Shown here: positions 1 to 8,123 of the stretch, one piece after another
How positions within the stretch are numbered: position 1 is the first letter of the stretch
Layout: each line of letters opens with the position of its first letter
Assembly (NCBI GenBank): GCA_945903675.1
Contig: CAMDOP010000010.1
Location: forward strand, 1-27,116
Length of the DNA: 27,116 nt
From: Crenothrix polyspora
GTDB taxonomy: Bacteria > Pseudomonadota > Gammaproteobacteria > Methylococcales > Methylomonadaceae
Reading direction: 5' to 3'
The notes under the pieces: model-generated
Told to the model about the DNA's origin: nothing
Seen by the model: only the letters and a program-made list of their open reading frames with translations
Database searches by the model: none
Translations under genes and position numbers: made by a program

Positions 1-4
1 TTCT

Positions 5-58
5 GGAGTGCAACAGCTTTAGCTGTTGCTATTAAAACAGCTGAAGCTGTTTTACTCC
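5..58. repeat. Double palindrome enclosed by a short outer stem
   Basis: Two near-perfect hairpins sit side by side. Positions 10-18 pair with 21-29 and positions 34-42 pair with 45-53, nine base pairs each with two-base loops. Positions 5-9 (GGAGT) pair with 54-58 (ACTCC), so the whole block can fold as a three-way cruciform. Both hairpins share the core AACAGCT/AGCTGTT, which suggests duplication of one palindromic unit. It lies just past the rimK stop and may be a dispersed intergenic repeat. No second copy was found in this window. Confidence 0.5.
34..53 (-). terminator. Possible terminator of rimK
   Basis: Read on the minus strand, 21 bases after the rimK stop, this is a nine-pair stem with an A-rich 5' side and a 3' side ending in TTTT. 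That resembles an intrinsic terminator whose T tract is part of the stem. It belongs to the double palindrome at 5-58, so termination may be incidental to a repeat. Confidence 0.4.
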
Positions 59-73
59 TGTCGAGTTGGGTTT

Positions 74-1006
74 TTAACCTTTGCCTCGGGTGCGCGTTCT
101 AGTCGGTGATTTATCTTTACTGGTTTCCATGGTTTCAAAACGCTTTTCTGCAAACTGTATGATTAGATCGGCAATATCTTTGTCACTAGCCGCTTCTATG
201 CCTTGTAGGCCGGGAGAGGAGTTGACTTCCATAATGACAGGGCCGTGATTGGAGCGCAGCATGTCTACACCACAAACATTGAGTCCCATGATTTTAGCGG
301 CACGCACTGCGGTGGAACGTTCTTCTGGGGTTAGGCGTATTAAAGAAGCCGAACCCCCTCTATGCAAATTGGAACGAAATTCGCCTGGATTGGCTTGGCG
401 TTTCATAGACGCTACGACTTTGTCGCCGATAACGAAGCAGCGTATATCACTGCCACCGGCTTCTTTAATAAATTCTTGTACCATGATGTTGGCGTTAAGA
501 CCCATAAAGGCTTGAATAACACTTTCAGCCGCATTATGCGTTTCTGCTAAGACCACGCCTATGCCTTGTGTACCTTCTAAAAGTTTAATGACCAGCGGTG
601 CACCACCGACTTGAGAAATTAAATCTTGGATGTCATCTGGGTTATTGGCAAAGCCTGTGACGGGAAGGCCTATGCCTTTACGCGCCAGTAGCTGCACTGA
701 ACGTAATTTGTCTCGTGAGCGTGAAATGGCTACCGACTCATTCAGCGGAAACACATTCATCATTTCAAATTGTCGCAATACGGCGGTACCGTAAAAAGTC
801 ACGGAGGCGCCAATTCTGGGGATAACGGCATCGAATCCGGTTAAGGCTTCGCCACGATAATGTATGGAGGGATTATGCGAGGTGATGTTCATGTAACAAC
901 GCAATACATCCAAGACCCGAACTTCATGCCCCCGCGCTTGTGCGGCTTCAACTAATCGTGCCGTTGAATATAATTTGGCGTTACGGGATAAAATAGCAAT
1001 TTTCAT
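74..1006 (-). CDS. rimK: RimK, ribosomal protein S6 glutamate ligase (ATP-grasp)
   Basis: RimK adds glutamate residues to the C-terminus of ribosomal protein S6 in an ATP-dependent reaction in the cytoplasm. The 310-residue product matches the family length of about 300. It opens with MKIAILSRN and has the family segments PRIGASVTFYGTAVLRQFE and SRDKLRSVQLLARKGIGLP. The ATP-grasp core follows, with VIKLLEGTQGIGV near 139-151, VQEFIKEAGGSDIRCFV near 176-192, and the metal-binding end VIMEVNSSPGLQGIE near 255-269. The last 15 or so residues are basic and Thr/Arg-rich, a tail beyond the conserved fold. It is transcribed away from the glycan genes and appears monocistronic. The ribosome binding site before the ATG is weak. 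Identification is firm; whether S6 is the only target cannot be told from sequence. Confidence 0.93.
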   Translation of the reverse strand: MKIAILSRNAKLYSTARLVEAAQARGHEVRVLDVLRCYMNITSHNPSIHYRGEALTGFDAVIPRIGASVTFYGTAVLRQFEMMNVFPLNESVAISRSRDKLRSVQLLARKGIGLPVTGFANNPDDIQDLISQVGGAPLVIKLLEGTQGIGVVLAETHNAAESVIQAFMGLNANIMVQEFIKEAGGSDIRCFVIGDKVVASMKRQANPGEFRSNLHRGGSASLIRLTPEERSTAVRAAKIMGLNVCGVDMLRSNHGPVIMEVNSSPGLQGIEAASDKDIADLIIQFAEKRFETMETSKDKSPTRTRTRGKG

Positions 1007-1373
1007 AGATTCTCAAAACAACGCTTAGTCAGTGCATATTTTGTCATGAAATAATGTAACTAGCATTACAAAATACCTGTTGGTTGTTAAATACCTAAGA
1101 TTTCTAAGTAATATGTTGTGAACATAGGTGGCGAGTGCTGGTGCGAAAGTGACGTGCTTTAGGCCTATGCTAAGTGGAGGTCTTGGTCTTATAGGGCTAA
1201 TTAACGCTGATAATTTAAGTTAATGTTAGGGCGCTGATAAATTCAACTAGAAGACTAAGCAATCTTATGATATCGTTGTGCTTAATGGATTTGTTATCCA
1301 TCAATTACTCACTCGTTGTTCCTATAGATAAAACTTATTAACTAAGTGGCAATCTTATTCGCTCATTATGTAG
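1007..1373. other. Divergent intergenic region between rimK and the glycan genes
   Basis: This 367-base AT-rich gap must hold the promoters for rimK (leftward) and for the glycan module (rightward). I see no convincing -35/-10 pair for either. A small palindrome at 1285-1301 (ATGGAT, five-base loop, ATCCAT) could be an operator or may be chance. No RfaH ops element (GGCGGTAGC-like) is visible. No gene is supported here. Confidence 0.5.
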
Positions 1374-2621
1374 ATGATGATATATTTATTCATGTGTAGT
1401 GCATGGCTGCTGACTTTGGCTGTAGTGTGTGCTTGGAAGTACCCTTTATTCAAACGGACTTGGCAGGAGCTGTATTTTGCCGATACGCCGGTGCTTATTG
1501 AAAGTGACGATTGGGGGCCGGGTGAGGAGCTTCATGCTCAGCGACTCTTAGAATTACTCGCTTGTTTAGAAACGCATAAGGATTCAGTTGCTCGATCTGC
1601 TGTGTTAACAGCCGATATCGTGCTGAGTGTGCCTGATATCGAAAAGATCATGGCTGATCCTGCTAAAGCTTATCATCGGAAAGTGCTTAATGAAGGTTCG
1701 CCAGGCATTTATCAGGCTATGCTGCGAAGTATTAAGCAGGGTGTTCTTGTGCCGCAGTTACATGGTTTGGAGCATCTGAATGGTCAGGGTTTTGCCAAGC
1801 TTTGTCAGCAGCATGATAGTCGGATTATGACTGCTTTAGCCTTGCCTCAACAGTGGGATTGGGAGTCGTTAGACTCTCCGTTGCAAGGTCACTATGTTGA
1901 CGGTAGCTGTCTTCCTACTCAAGCAATAAGTTCTGAACAAGCTCAAACTTTAATAGCGCTGGCTACCCAGACGTTTACTGAGTTATTTGGTTTTGCTAGT
2001 TTTAGTACAGTCGCCCCCTGTTATTTATGGAACAGCACGATTGAGCAGCACTGGAAAAACCATGGGATTTCAGTGATTCAAACGGCTGGCTATCGCTGTG
2101 ATGCTCGAGATAAGCACGGGGCTTATCATCAAGATCGGTATTTATTAAGAGCAGGTGATTTAAGTGAGTCTGCACAGGTTTATTTAGTGAGAAATGTCAT
2201 GTATGAACCTGTTGATGGTAATAATAATGCGAAGACGGCCTATCAAGAAGCTTTAAGAGCTTATGCGCAAGCTTTGCCGATTAGTATTTCTACGCATCGT
2301 TATAATTACACGCGTAGTGAGGATGAATTTGTGAGTTCTTTGCAGGGTTTAGATCAGTTGTTAACCGCTATAGGATCTAGTCTATCGCGGTTGCGCTTTG
2401 TGTCTTCGCCTGAGTTAGGTCAGCAATATCTTATGGATGATACGGACATAGTGAATAACTTTAATGGAAGGCAGTGGATGCCACTGAAGCGGCTCTCTGG
2501 ATTAAAAAAGCTGGCGCCGTTTTTAAGGCGGCTTTATTACCGTCATCCCAAATTAGTCTTATTGGCTTATATCAGTGGTTTGATCTTGCCTGTTAGCTTG
2601 CTGTGTCGGTATTCAAGATAG
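1374..2621 (+). CDS. Membrane-anchored polysaccharide deacetylase-like protein
   Basis: A 415-residue protein with a hydrophobic N-terminal segment (about 3-20) and a second one near the C-terminus (about 394-411). The soluble body between them has features of the NodB-type deacetylase/glycosidase barrel: an acidic pair in ESDDWGPG (D45, D46), an HxxxH motif in LHGLEH (H130, H134), and a late histidine in STHRY (H308). In known carbohydrate deacetylases an Asp and two such histidines bind the catalytic metal, so a metal-dependent glycan deacetylase is plausible. This rests on motif resemblance, not clear homology. It is the first gene of a four-gene glycan module with two glycosyltransferases downstream, which fits a role in modifying an exopolysaccharide. 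The ATG has no clear Shine-Dalgarno sequence and is followed directly by a second ATG. Confidence 0.55.
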   Translation: MMIYLFMCSAWLLTLAVVCAWKYPLFKRTWQELYFADTPVLIESDDWGPGEELHAQRLLELLACLETHKDSVARSAVLTADIVLSVPDIEKIMADPAKAYHRKVLNEGSPGIYQAMLRSIKQGVLVPQLHGLEHLNGQGFAKLCQQHDSRIMTALALPQQWDWESLDSPLQGHYVDGSCLPTQAISSEQAQTLIALATQTFTELFGFASFSTVAPCYLWNSTIEQHWKNHGISVIQTAGYRCDARDKHGAYHQDRYLLRAGDLSESAQVYLVRNVMYEPVDGNNNAKTAYQEALRAYAQALPISISTHRYNYTRSEDEFVSSLQGLDQLLTAIGSSLSRLRFVSSPELGQQYLMDDTDIVNNFNGRQWMPLKRLSGLKKLAPFLRRLYYRHPKLVLLAYISGLILPVSLLCRYSR

Positions 2622-2636
2622 GAATTAGGCTTATTG

Positions 2637-3647
2637 ATGAAAATATCTGCTGTTATACCTGCTTATAATAGTGCCGCATTTATTGCAGAGGCTATTACTA
2701 GCATTCTTAAACAAAGTACGCCTGTCTATGAAATTATCGTGGTGGATGATGGCTCTAGTGATGACACTTTTGCGGTAGTGCAGGGTTTGCGAGGCCCTAT
2801 ACGCTACCATAAACAAGAAAATTGTGGTCCTGCTGCAGCCAGAAATCAGGGTATTAAAATGGCTGAAGGTGAATGGATTGCCTTTTTAGATGCCGATGAC
2901 CAATGGACTAGCGACAAAATCGAAAGGCAGTTAGCTACGCTGACTCGTTATCCTGAGCTGCATTTGCTAGCGGGGGATATGTCTGAAATTGATCTAAGCA
3001 ATGCTGTGCTAACAGCTTCTGTACTCGCTAAGCATGGCTTATTAAGCAGCTATATAGAGGCTCAAGGGCGGCCTATCGTTAATGCGCTGTCTAAATTGTT
3101 GCATAAGAATTTTATACCTACAGGTACGGTCTTAGTTAAGCGAGATACTTTGTTGGCTGTTGGCTTATTTAATGAAGCCATTCATTTTGGTGAAGATTTG
3201 GAGCTATGGGCAAAAATAGCGGCTTATTATCCTATTTGTTGTATGCCAGACCTGCTGATGTTGAGGCGACTTCATCATCATAATGCCACGCACGCGACAG
3301 TTTCAATGTTGCTCGATAACATTAAAGTGATGCAAGCTCTTAGGCTAACTATCGGTCTGCCTTTACAGCAACAAGGCTTAAAGCCAGAGCGCTTAGTCGC
3401 TGATGCTTATGCCGCTGTCGCCTATTGGCATTTCAATTTGCAAGAGTACCCGCAGGCAAGGCGGGCTAGTTTAGATAGTTTGCGTGTGGCGCTGACGAGA
3501 CGGGCCTTAGTTTATGGGCTGTTAGCCTGTTTGCCGGCTAGTTGCTTACTGCTGTTAAAGCAGGTTAAGGGTTTCGTCATCAATTTGTTTTACAGTGTAA
3601 AAGTTAAAGCTCAGCACTGTAAGTTTTTAATCTATGGCTTTAAATGA
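2637..3647 (+). CDS. Family 2 glycosyltransferase
   Basis: A GT-A fold inverting glycosyltransferase, expected to transfer a sugar from a nucleotide-sugar donor at the cytoplasmic face of the inner membrane. The N-terminus has the GT2 pattern: SAVIPAYNS, then IIVVDDGSSDDT for nucleotide binding, NCGPAAARNQGI, and the metal-binding DxD motif in WIAFLDADDQW (D85-D88). The C-terminal third is less conserved and contains a hydrophobic stretch rich in Leu and Cys near 290-310 that may touch the membrane. I chose the ATG at 2637, six bases after a weak TTAGG; a TTG directly upstream at 2634 would add one residue. The gene starts 15 bases after the deacetylase-like gene and its stop overlaps the next start by four bases (ATGA), so translation is probably coupled. 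The sugar specificity is unknown. Confidence 0.85.
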   Translation: MKISAVIPAYNSAAFIAEAITSILKQSTPVYEIIVVDDGSSDDTFAVVQGLRGPIRYHKQENCGPAAARNQGIKMAEGEWIAFLDADDQWTSDKIERQLATLTRYPELHLLAGDMSEIDLSNAVLTASVLAKHGLLSSYIEAQGRPIVNALSKLLHKNFIPTGTVLVKRDTLLAVGLFNEAIHFGEDLELWAKIAAYYPICCMPDLLMLRRLHHHNATHATVSMLLDNIKVMQALRLTIGLPLQQQGLKPERLVADAYAAVAYWHFNLQEYPQARRASLDSLRVALTRRALVYGLLACLPASCLLLLKQVKGFVINLFYSVKVKAQHCKFLIYGFK

Positions 3648-4879
3648 AGGGTATCAGTGTGACGACTAGGATTAAAAACATACTTTATGTAGAAAATGGC
3701 ATTGGTTATGGCGGCGCTATTATTTGTTTGCGCCATTTAGTAAGACACTTGGATAGACAGCACTTTAAGCCTTTAGTCGTAACTGGCCGTAAAGATTTAC
3801 CCTATCAAGATATTCCTAAAGATGCACAATGGCGGCCTATAATTGATCGGCATATTGATGTGGTGGGCTTACGTGTTCATTTAGCCAATAGTGCTGCGAT
3901 AGGTATTGTTCCGGGTTTGCCCTGGTTGTTAAATCAAGTGCTATCACGCATGGATGATGTGTTTAACTTCCTGCCTTTTTTTCTACAGTTATTATGGACG
4001 GCATGGCGCTTTAAAGTGGATTTAATTCATGCCAATAATGAACCGCTCTGTAATCGTGCGGCTTTATTGGTAGGTAAGCTTTTACATATTCCCATTGTTT
4101 GTCATGTGCGAGGTGATCTTATTGGCTCAAGGATGATGGCTTGCGCTTATAAAATGCCTACGCATTTTATTTCTGTATCTCAGTGGATAGCTAAAAGGAT
4201 GCAAGCGGTATTGCAAGTGCCCAGTGAAAAAATATCTGTTATTTATGATGGTATTGCTTTGGAGAACTTAGCGCTACACGCCGATGGTCTTGAGTTTAGA
4301 CGCCGCAATCATATTCCAGAACATGCTTATGCGGTAGGGTTGGTCGGTTTGTTAATTCCCTGGAAAGGTCAGGAGCTGTTTTTGGATGCTGCTATCATCT
4401 TGCGCGACAAGATACCCAACTTGAAAATGCTTATTGTTGGCGGCACACCCGATGAATGTCTGGCTTATGAGGCAATGTTACGTCAACGCGTTAGCCAAGA
4501 GTATTTAGAAGACCTGATTGTGTTTACCGGTCATGTCACGGCGATGGAGCAGGTTTACAACGGCTTAGACGTGGTGGTCTCAGCGTCTACGAGTCCTGAG
4601 CCTTTAGGTACCGTTGTTATTGAAGCGATGGCGATGGGTCGACCGTTAATTGGACCGCGTCATGGTGGCGCTGCTGAAATGATGGATCATCTTAAAACGG
4701 GCTTATTGTTTACACCTAATGATGCTGGGGATTTGGCAGCTGAGATTTTACGTCTGTATCAACAGTCAACGCTGGCTTTACAACTAGGACAGGATGCGCG
4801 TGCCCATGCTTTACAGACTTTTGCGATTGCTCATCATACCGAGCAAATACAAACGCTATATCATCAACTATTGCCTTAA
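3644..4879 (+). CDS. Family 4 glycosyltransferase
   Basis: A GT-B fold retaining glycosyltransferase of 411 residues, probably extending a lipid-linked glycan in the cytoplasm. The N-terminal acceptor domain has the glycine-rich loop ENGIGYGGA (17-25). The C-terminal donor domain contains LLIPWKGQELFLDA, with the conserved Lys near 241, and the EX7E signature from E319 to E327 in EPLGTVVIEAMAMGRP, followed by GGAAEMMDH. These are the expected nucleotide-sugar contacts. Its ATG overlaps the stop of the GT2 gene. The next gene begins 15 bases downstream, so all four glycan genes look like one transcript. Donor and acceptor cannot be named from the sequence. Confidence 0.87.
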   Translation: MKGISVTTRIKNILYVENGIGYGGAIICLRHLVRHLDRQHFKPLVVTGRKDLPYQDIPKDAQWRPIIDRHIDVVGLRVHLANSAAIGIVPGLPWLLNQVLSRMDDVFNFLPFFLQLLWTAWRFKVDLIHANNEPLCNRAALLVGKLLHIPIVCHVRGDLIGSRMMACAYKMPTHFISVSQWIAKRMQAVLQVPSEKISVIYDGIALENLALHADGLEFRRRNHIPEHAYAVGLVGLLIPWKGQELFLDAAIILRDKIPNLKMLIVGGTPDECLAYEAMLRQRVSQEYLEDLIVFTGHVTAMEQVYNGLDVVVSASTSPEPLGTVVIEAMAMGRPLIGPRHGGAAEMMDHLKTGLLFTPNDAGDLAAEILRLYQQSTLALQLGQDARAHALQTFAIAHHTEQIQTLYHQLLP

Positions 4880-4894
4880 GCGACCAAGCCCTTT

Positions 4895-6244
4895 ATGACA
4901 CCTTATCTATCACGCCATCTTATTTATCCTTTGCAAGAATCCTTGTTGAATAGGCCTACGTTTTCTTATTTGCAAGATTTGGAAGATTCACAATGGCTGT
5001 CTAGAGCTGAGCTTGAAGCGTTGCAATTGCAAAAGTTACAAGCCTTATTAATGTCTGCTCAGCAACATAGTCCTTGGCATGCTGAGCGTATTGCCAACGC
5101 GGGTATGAATCTTGAAGAACTTAGTTTTGATGAATTAAGAAAACTACCCACTATGAATAAAGCTGATGCACAACAACACGGGCAGGCTATGGCTTGGAAT
5201 GATGTGCCTGGTGGTTCTTTTCGTTATACCACGGGTGGCTCTAGTGGCGCGCCCTTGATTTTTAAATATGGTAGGGCTAGGCAAGCTTCAGATGCCGCTG
5301 GACGCATACGCGCAAGACGCTGGTGGCAAGTTAATGTGGGTGACAGGGAAGTCTATTTGTGGGGTGCGCCTGTTGAACTGAATAACACCGATAAAATAAA
5401 AACTATCCGTGATCGATTACTCAATCAATTGGTATTAAACGCGTTCGAAATGTCGCCGGAAAATATGTCGACTTATTTGACAACCATACAAAAATTTAAG
5501 CCTAAATGTATTTACGGTTATGCCAGTAGTCTTGCCTTGTTGGCAAACTATGCCTTGCAAAACAATCGACAGTTGTCATTACCAGATTTAAACGTTGTTT
5601 GTTCGACGGGTGAGCCTCTTTATCCTGAACAGCGTCAGCTGATTTCAGAATTTTTTAAGGTGCCAGTGGCAAATGAGTTCGGTAGTAGAGATGCGGGTTT
5701 TATTGCTCATGCTAACAGTCATCAACAAATGTTGTTGCTGAGTGAAAGCAATATTCTGGAAGTTTTGGATGCTGAAGGTAATCCAGTTAAGCCTGGAGAA
5801 ATCGGTGAGGCTGTTATGACGGGGTTGTGTTCGGAAGCGCAACCCTTTATTCGTTATCGTACTGGAGATATGGTCAGATTATCGTTAGAAACCGATAAAG
5901 ACGGCAGGGGCTTGCATGTTTTAGACGAGATTGTGGGTCGTAGTACTGATTTTATCGTACATCAGAATGGCTCAATCGTTCATGCCCTAGCGGCCATCTA
6001 TGTGTTGAGAGATACTTTAGGCGTAGAGCAGTTTAAAATTATCCAACAGGCGATTAATGAGTTTGAAATTTTGATTGTAACTAATTTGTTTTGGAACCCT
6101 GCTTCGATATCCGTCATAGAAGAAAAGTTTAGAGCTCGCTTTGGTCTGGCTTGCAAAATACATGTACAATTAGTATCGAAAATTCCAACTGAAGCATCAG
6201 GAAAAATCAGGCAGGTGGTTTCAAAAGTGCAACCACAGTTTTAA
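4895..6244 (+). CDS. PaaK/CapK-like adenylate-forming ligase
   Basis: A 449-residue member of the ANL superfamily in the phenylacetate-CoA ligase (PaaK/CapK) branch. These enzymes activate a carboxylate as an acyl-adenylate and usually pass it to CoA or another acceptor. Visible motifs are the phosphate loop YTTGGSSGAP (111-120), the adenine-binding region NEFGSRDAG (260-268), FIRYRTGD (318-325), the hinge VGRSTD (347-352), and the catalytic lysine in PTEASGK (K437). The full set suggests an active enzyme. PaaK-like ligases recur in capsule and exopolysaccharide loci, where they may supply an acyl or amino-acyl substituent. The substrate here is unknown. Phenylacetate catabolism is unlikely, because no other paa gene is nearby and the neighbours are glycosyltransferases. 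Confidence 0.8.
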   Translation: MTPYLSRHLIYPLQESLLNRPTFSYLQDLEDSQWLSRAELEALQLQKLQALLMSAQQHSPWHAERIANAGMNLEELSFDELRKLPTMNKADAQQHGQAMAWNDVPGGSFRYTTGGSSGAPLIFKYGRARQASDAAGRIRARRWWQVNVGDREVYLWGAPVELNNTDKIKTIRDRLLNQLVLNAFEMSPENMSTYLTTIQKFKPKCIYGYASSLALLANYALQNNRQLSLPDLNVVCSTGEPLYPEQRQLISEFFKVPVANEFGSRDAGFIAHANSHQQMLLLSESNILEVLDAEGNPVKPGEIGEAVMTGLCSEAQPFIRYRTGDMVRLSLETDKDGRGLHVLDEIVGRSTDFIVHQNGSIVHALAAIYVLRDTLGVEQFKIIQQAINEFEILIVTNLFWNPASISVIEEKFRARFGLACKIHVQLVSKIPTEASGKIRQVVSKVQPQF

Positions 6245-6275
6245 TAGGTATCATGTACGACTTTTTGGCTTAAGC

Positions 6276-8123
6276 GTGGCAGTAGACATTACAGACAACC
6301 CTTTTGATAGCGCAGCTTTTTTAAAAAACTTAACGACACGCCCCGGTATTTACACCATGTTTAATACTCAGGGTGAGATTATTTATATAGGTAAGGCTAA
6401 GAATCTTAAAAATCGCGTTTCTAGTTACTTTAAAAAACAAACGGTATCGACTAAACAGCAAGTGATGGTCACTAAAGTGGCTGCTATTGAGGTTACTGTC
6501 ACTCACACAGAAGGCGAAGCACTCTTGCTTGAGTGTCAGCAAATTAAGCGCCATAAGCCACGTTATAATATCTGTTTACGTGATGATCGCTCATTTCCCT
6601 ATGTTTATTTGTCTAGCGAGCAAGATTTTCCTCAGATCTCCTTACATCGGGGTGCAAAAAATAAGAAGGGCCGCTATTTTGGTCCTTATCCTAGTACTGG
6701 TGCCGTCAAAGAAAGCCTTAAATTGTTACAGCGCTTGTTTCCCATTCGTCAATGCGATGATACGGTCTATAGCAATCGCACTCGACCTTGTCTGCAATAT
6801 CAAATTGAACGTTGCAGTGGTCCTTGCGTGGGTCTTATTGAAAAACAACGTTACGCACAAGATGTGGCGAGTACCATCATGTTTCTTGAAGGTAAGGGCA
6901 GTCTGCTGATAGATCAGTTAATCATTAATATGGAGTTGGCGGCAGTTAGGCTTGAATTTGAACTAGCCGCCACCTATCGAGATCAGATTGCAAGTTTGCG
7001 TTCAGTACTACAAAAACATTTTGTCAGTGGCGAAAAAGGCGATGTTGATATTATTGCTTGTTCTACTAAAGCTAATATTGCTTGTGTACAAGTTTTTTTT
7101 ATACGTAACGGTCAGCATTTAGGCAATAAAGCTTACTTTCCAAAAATGACGGATACTCATGATCCCGCTTCGGTCATCCAAGCCTTTATTCCTCAATATT
7201 ATCTGGAAAAACCAGCCCCTTATGAGTTGATTGTTAGTCATGAGTTAGAAGAATCTGCTTTATTATGTGAAGTGTTAACAGCTAAGATTCAGCATGCTGT
7301 AATTATTTCTGCGAAAGTGAGAGGTGAGCGTTTAAAATGGTTAGAAATGGCGATGACCAATGCTGAAAATTCTTTATTAGCAAAACTCGCCGATAAACAA
7401 GGTTGTTATGCAAGATTTCTGAGTTTACAGGAGGAGTTGGCTTGTAAAGAGCTACCTAAGCGACTGGAGTGTTTTGATATCAGTCATACTCAAGGTGAAC
7501 AGACGGTTGCTTCCTGTGTGGTGTTTGATAGGGAAGGTCCTGTAAAATCGGCTTATCGACGATTTAATATTACTGGGATTACCGGTGGCGATGATTATGC
7601 TGCGATACATCAAGCGGTTTATCGGCGATTTAAGCGTTTAAAGCAGGGCGAGCACGAGGCACCGGACATCTTATTTATTGATGGTGGTAAAGGTCAGGTA
7701 TCGGAAGCGAAAAAGGCATTAGCAGAATTAGACATAAATAATGTTATGATAGTCGGCGTTTCAAAGGGGCCTGATAGAAAGCCTGGTATGGAAAAGCTGA
7801 TTTTGGTCGACCAGGAGCAGCCGATAGACATAAATACGGGTGCTAGCGGATTATTATTAATCCAGCATATTCGTGATGAAGCGCATCGATTTGCGATCAC
7901 AGGGCACCGCCAACGTCGTGGCAAGGTAGCTAAACAATCGGTACTGGAAACAGTTTCTGGATTAGGCGCAAAGAGAAGGCAGCTTTTATTAAAACAGTTT
8001 GGGGGATTGCAAAGTATTTCATGCGCAGGCGTGGATGCCCTTTGCAGTGTGGACGGCATCAGTCGACAGTTGGCGCAACGTATTTACGAGCTATTTCATC
8101 ATCAAGATGACGATTCAATTTAA
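6276..8123 (+). CDS. uvrC: UvrC, excinuclease ABC subunit C
   Basis: UvrC makes the dual incisions around a DNA lesion after UvrA-UvrB recognition. The 615-residue length fits the family. Domains in order: the GIY-YIG 3'-nuclease (GIY at 24-26, YIG at 37-39, R47); a cysteine quartet at C160, C172, C180 and C184 matching the family's iron-sulphur site; a UVR helical hairpin near 211-247; the RNase H-like 5'-nuclease with D401 in LECFDISH, D440 in GGDDYAA and D469 in FIDGGKGQ; and two helix-hairpin-helix motifs in the last 60 residues. The start is a GTG at 6276, which places the N-terminus as expected; no strong ribosome binding site is seen. The gene begins 31 bases after the AMP ligase gene and its end overlaps pgsA, an order shared with E. 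coli. Confidence 0.96.
   Translation: MAVDITDNPFDSAAFLKNLTTRPGIYTMFNTQGEIIYIGKAKNLKNRVSSYFKKQTVSTKQQVMVTKVAAIEVTVTHTEGEALLLECQQIKRHKPRYNICLRDDRSFPYVYLSSEQDFPQISLHRGAKNKKGRYFGPYPSTGAVKESLKLLQRLFPIRQCDDTVYSNRTRPCLQYQIERCSGPCVGLIEKQRYAQDVASTIMFLEGKGSLLIDQLIINMELAAVRLEFELAATYRDQIASLRSVLQKHFVSGEKGDVDIIACSTKANIACVQVFFIRNGQHLGNKAYFPKMTDTHDPASVIQAFIPQYYLEKPAPYELIVSHELEESALLCEVLTAKIQHAVIISAKVRGERLKWLEMAMTNAENSLLAKLADKQGCYARFLSLQEELACKELPKRLECFDISHTQGEQTVASCVVFDREGPVKSAYRRFNITGITGGDDYAAIHQAVYRRFKRLKQGEHEAPDILFIDGGKGQVSEAKKALAELDINNVMIVGVSKGPDRKPGMEKLILVDQEQPIDINTGASGLLLIQHIRDEAHRFAITGHRQRRGKVAKQSVLETVSGLGAKRRQLLLKQFGGLQSISCAGVDALCSVDGISRQLAQRIYELFHHQDDDSI

Noticed and set aside
1007..1373. RfaH ops/JUMPstart element before the glycan genes
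   Set aside because: No sequence resembling GGCGGTAGC was found in the upstream region.
6487..6909. 140-codon open frame inside uvrC
   Set aside because: It is a shifted frame of the uvrC coding sequence, which is intact with all catalytic motifs.
7999..8106. Longer N-terminus for PgsA
   Set aside because: The added 36 residues are read out of frame through uvrC and are absent from known PgsA proteins; the ATG at 8107 gives the normal length.
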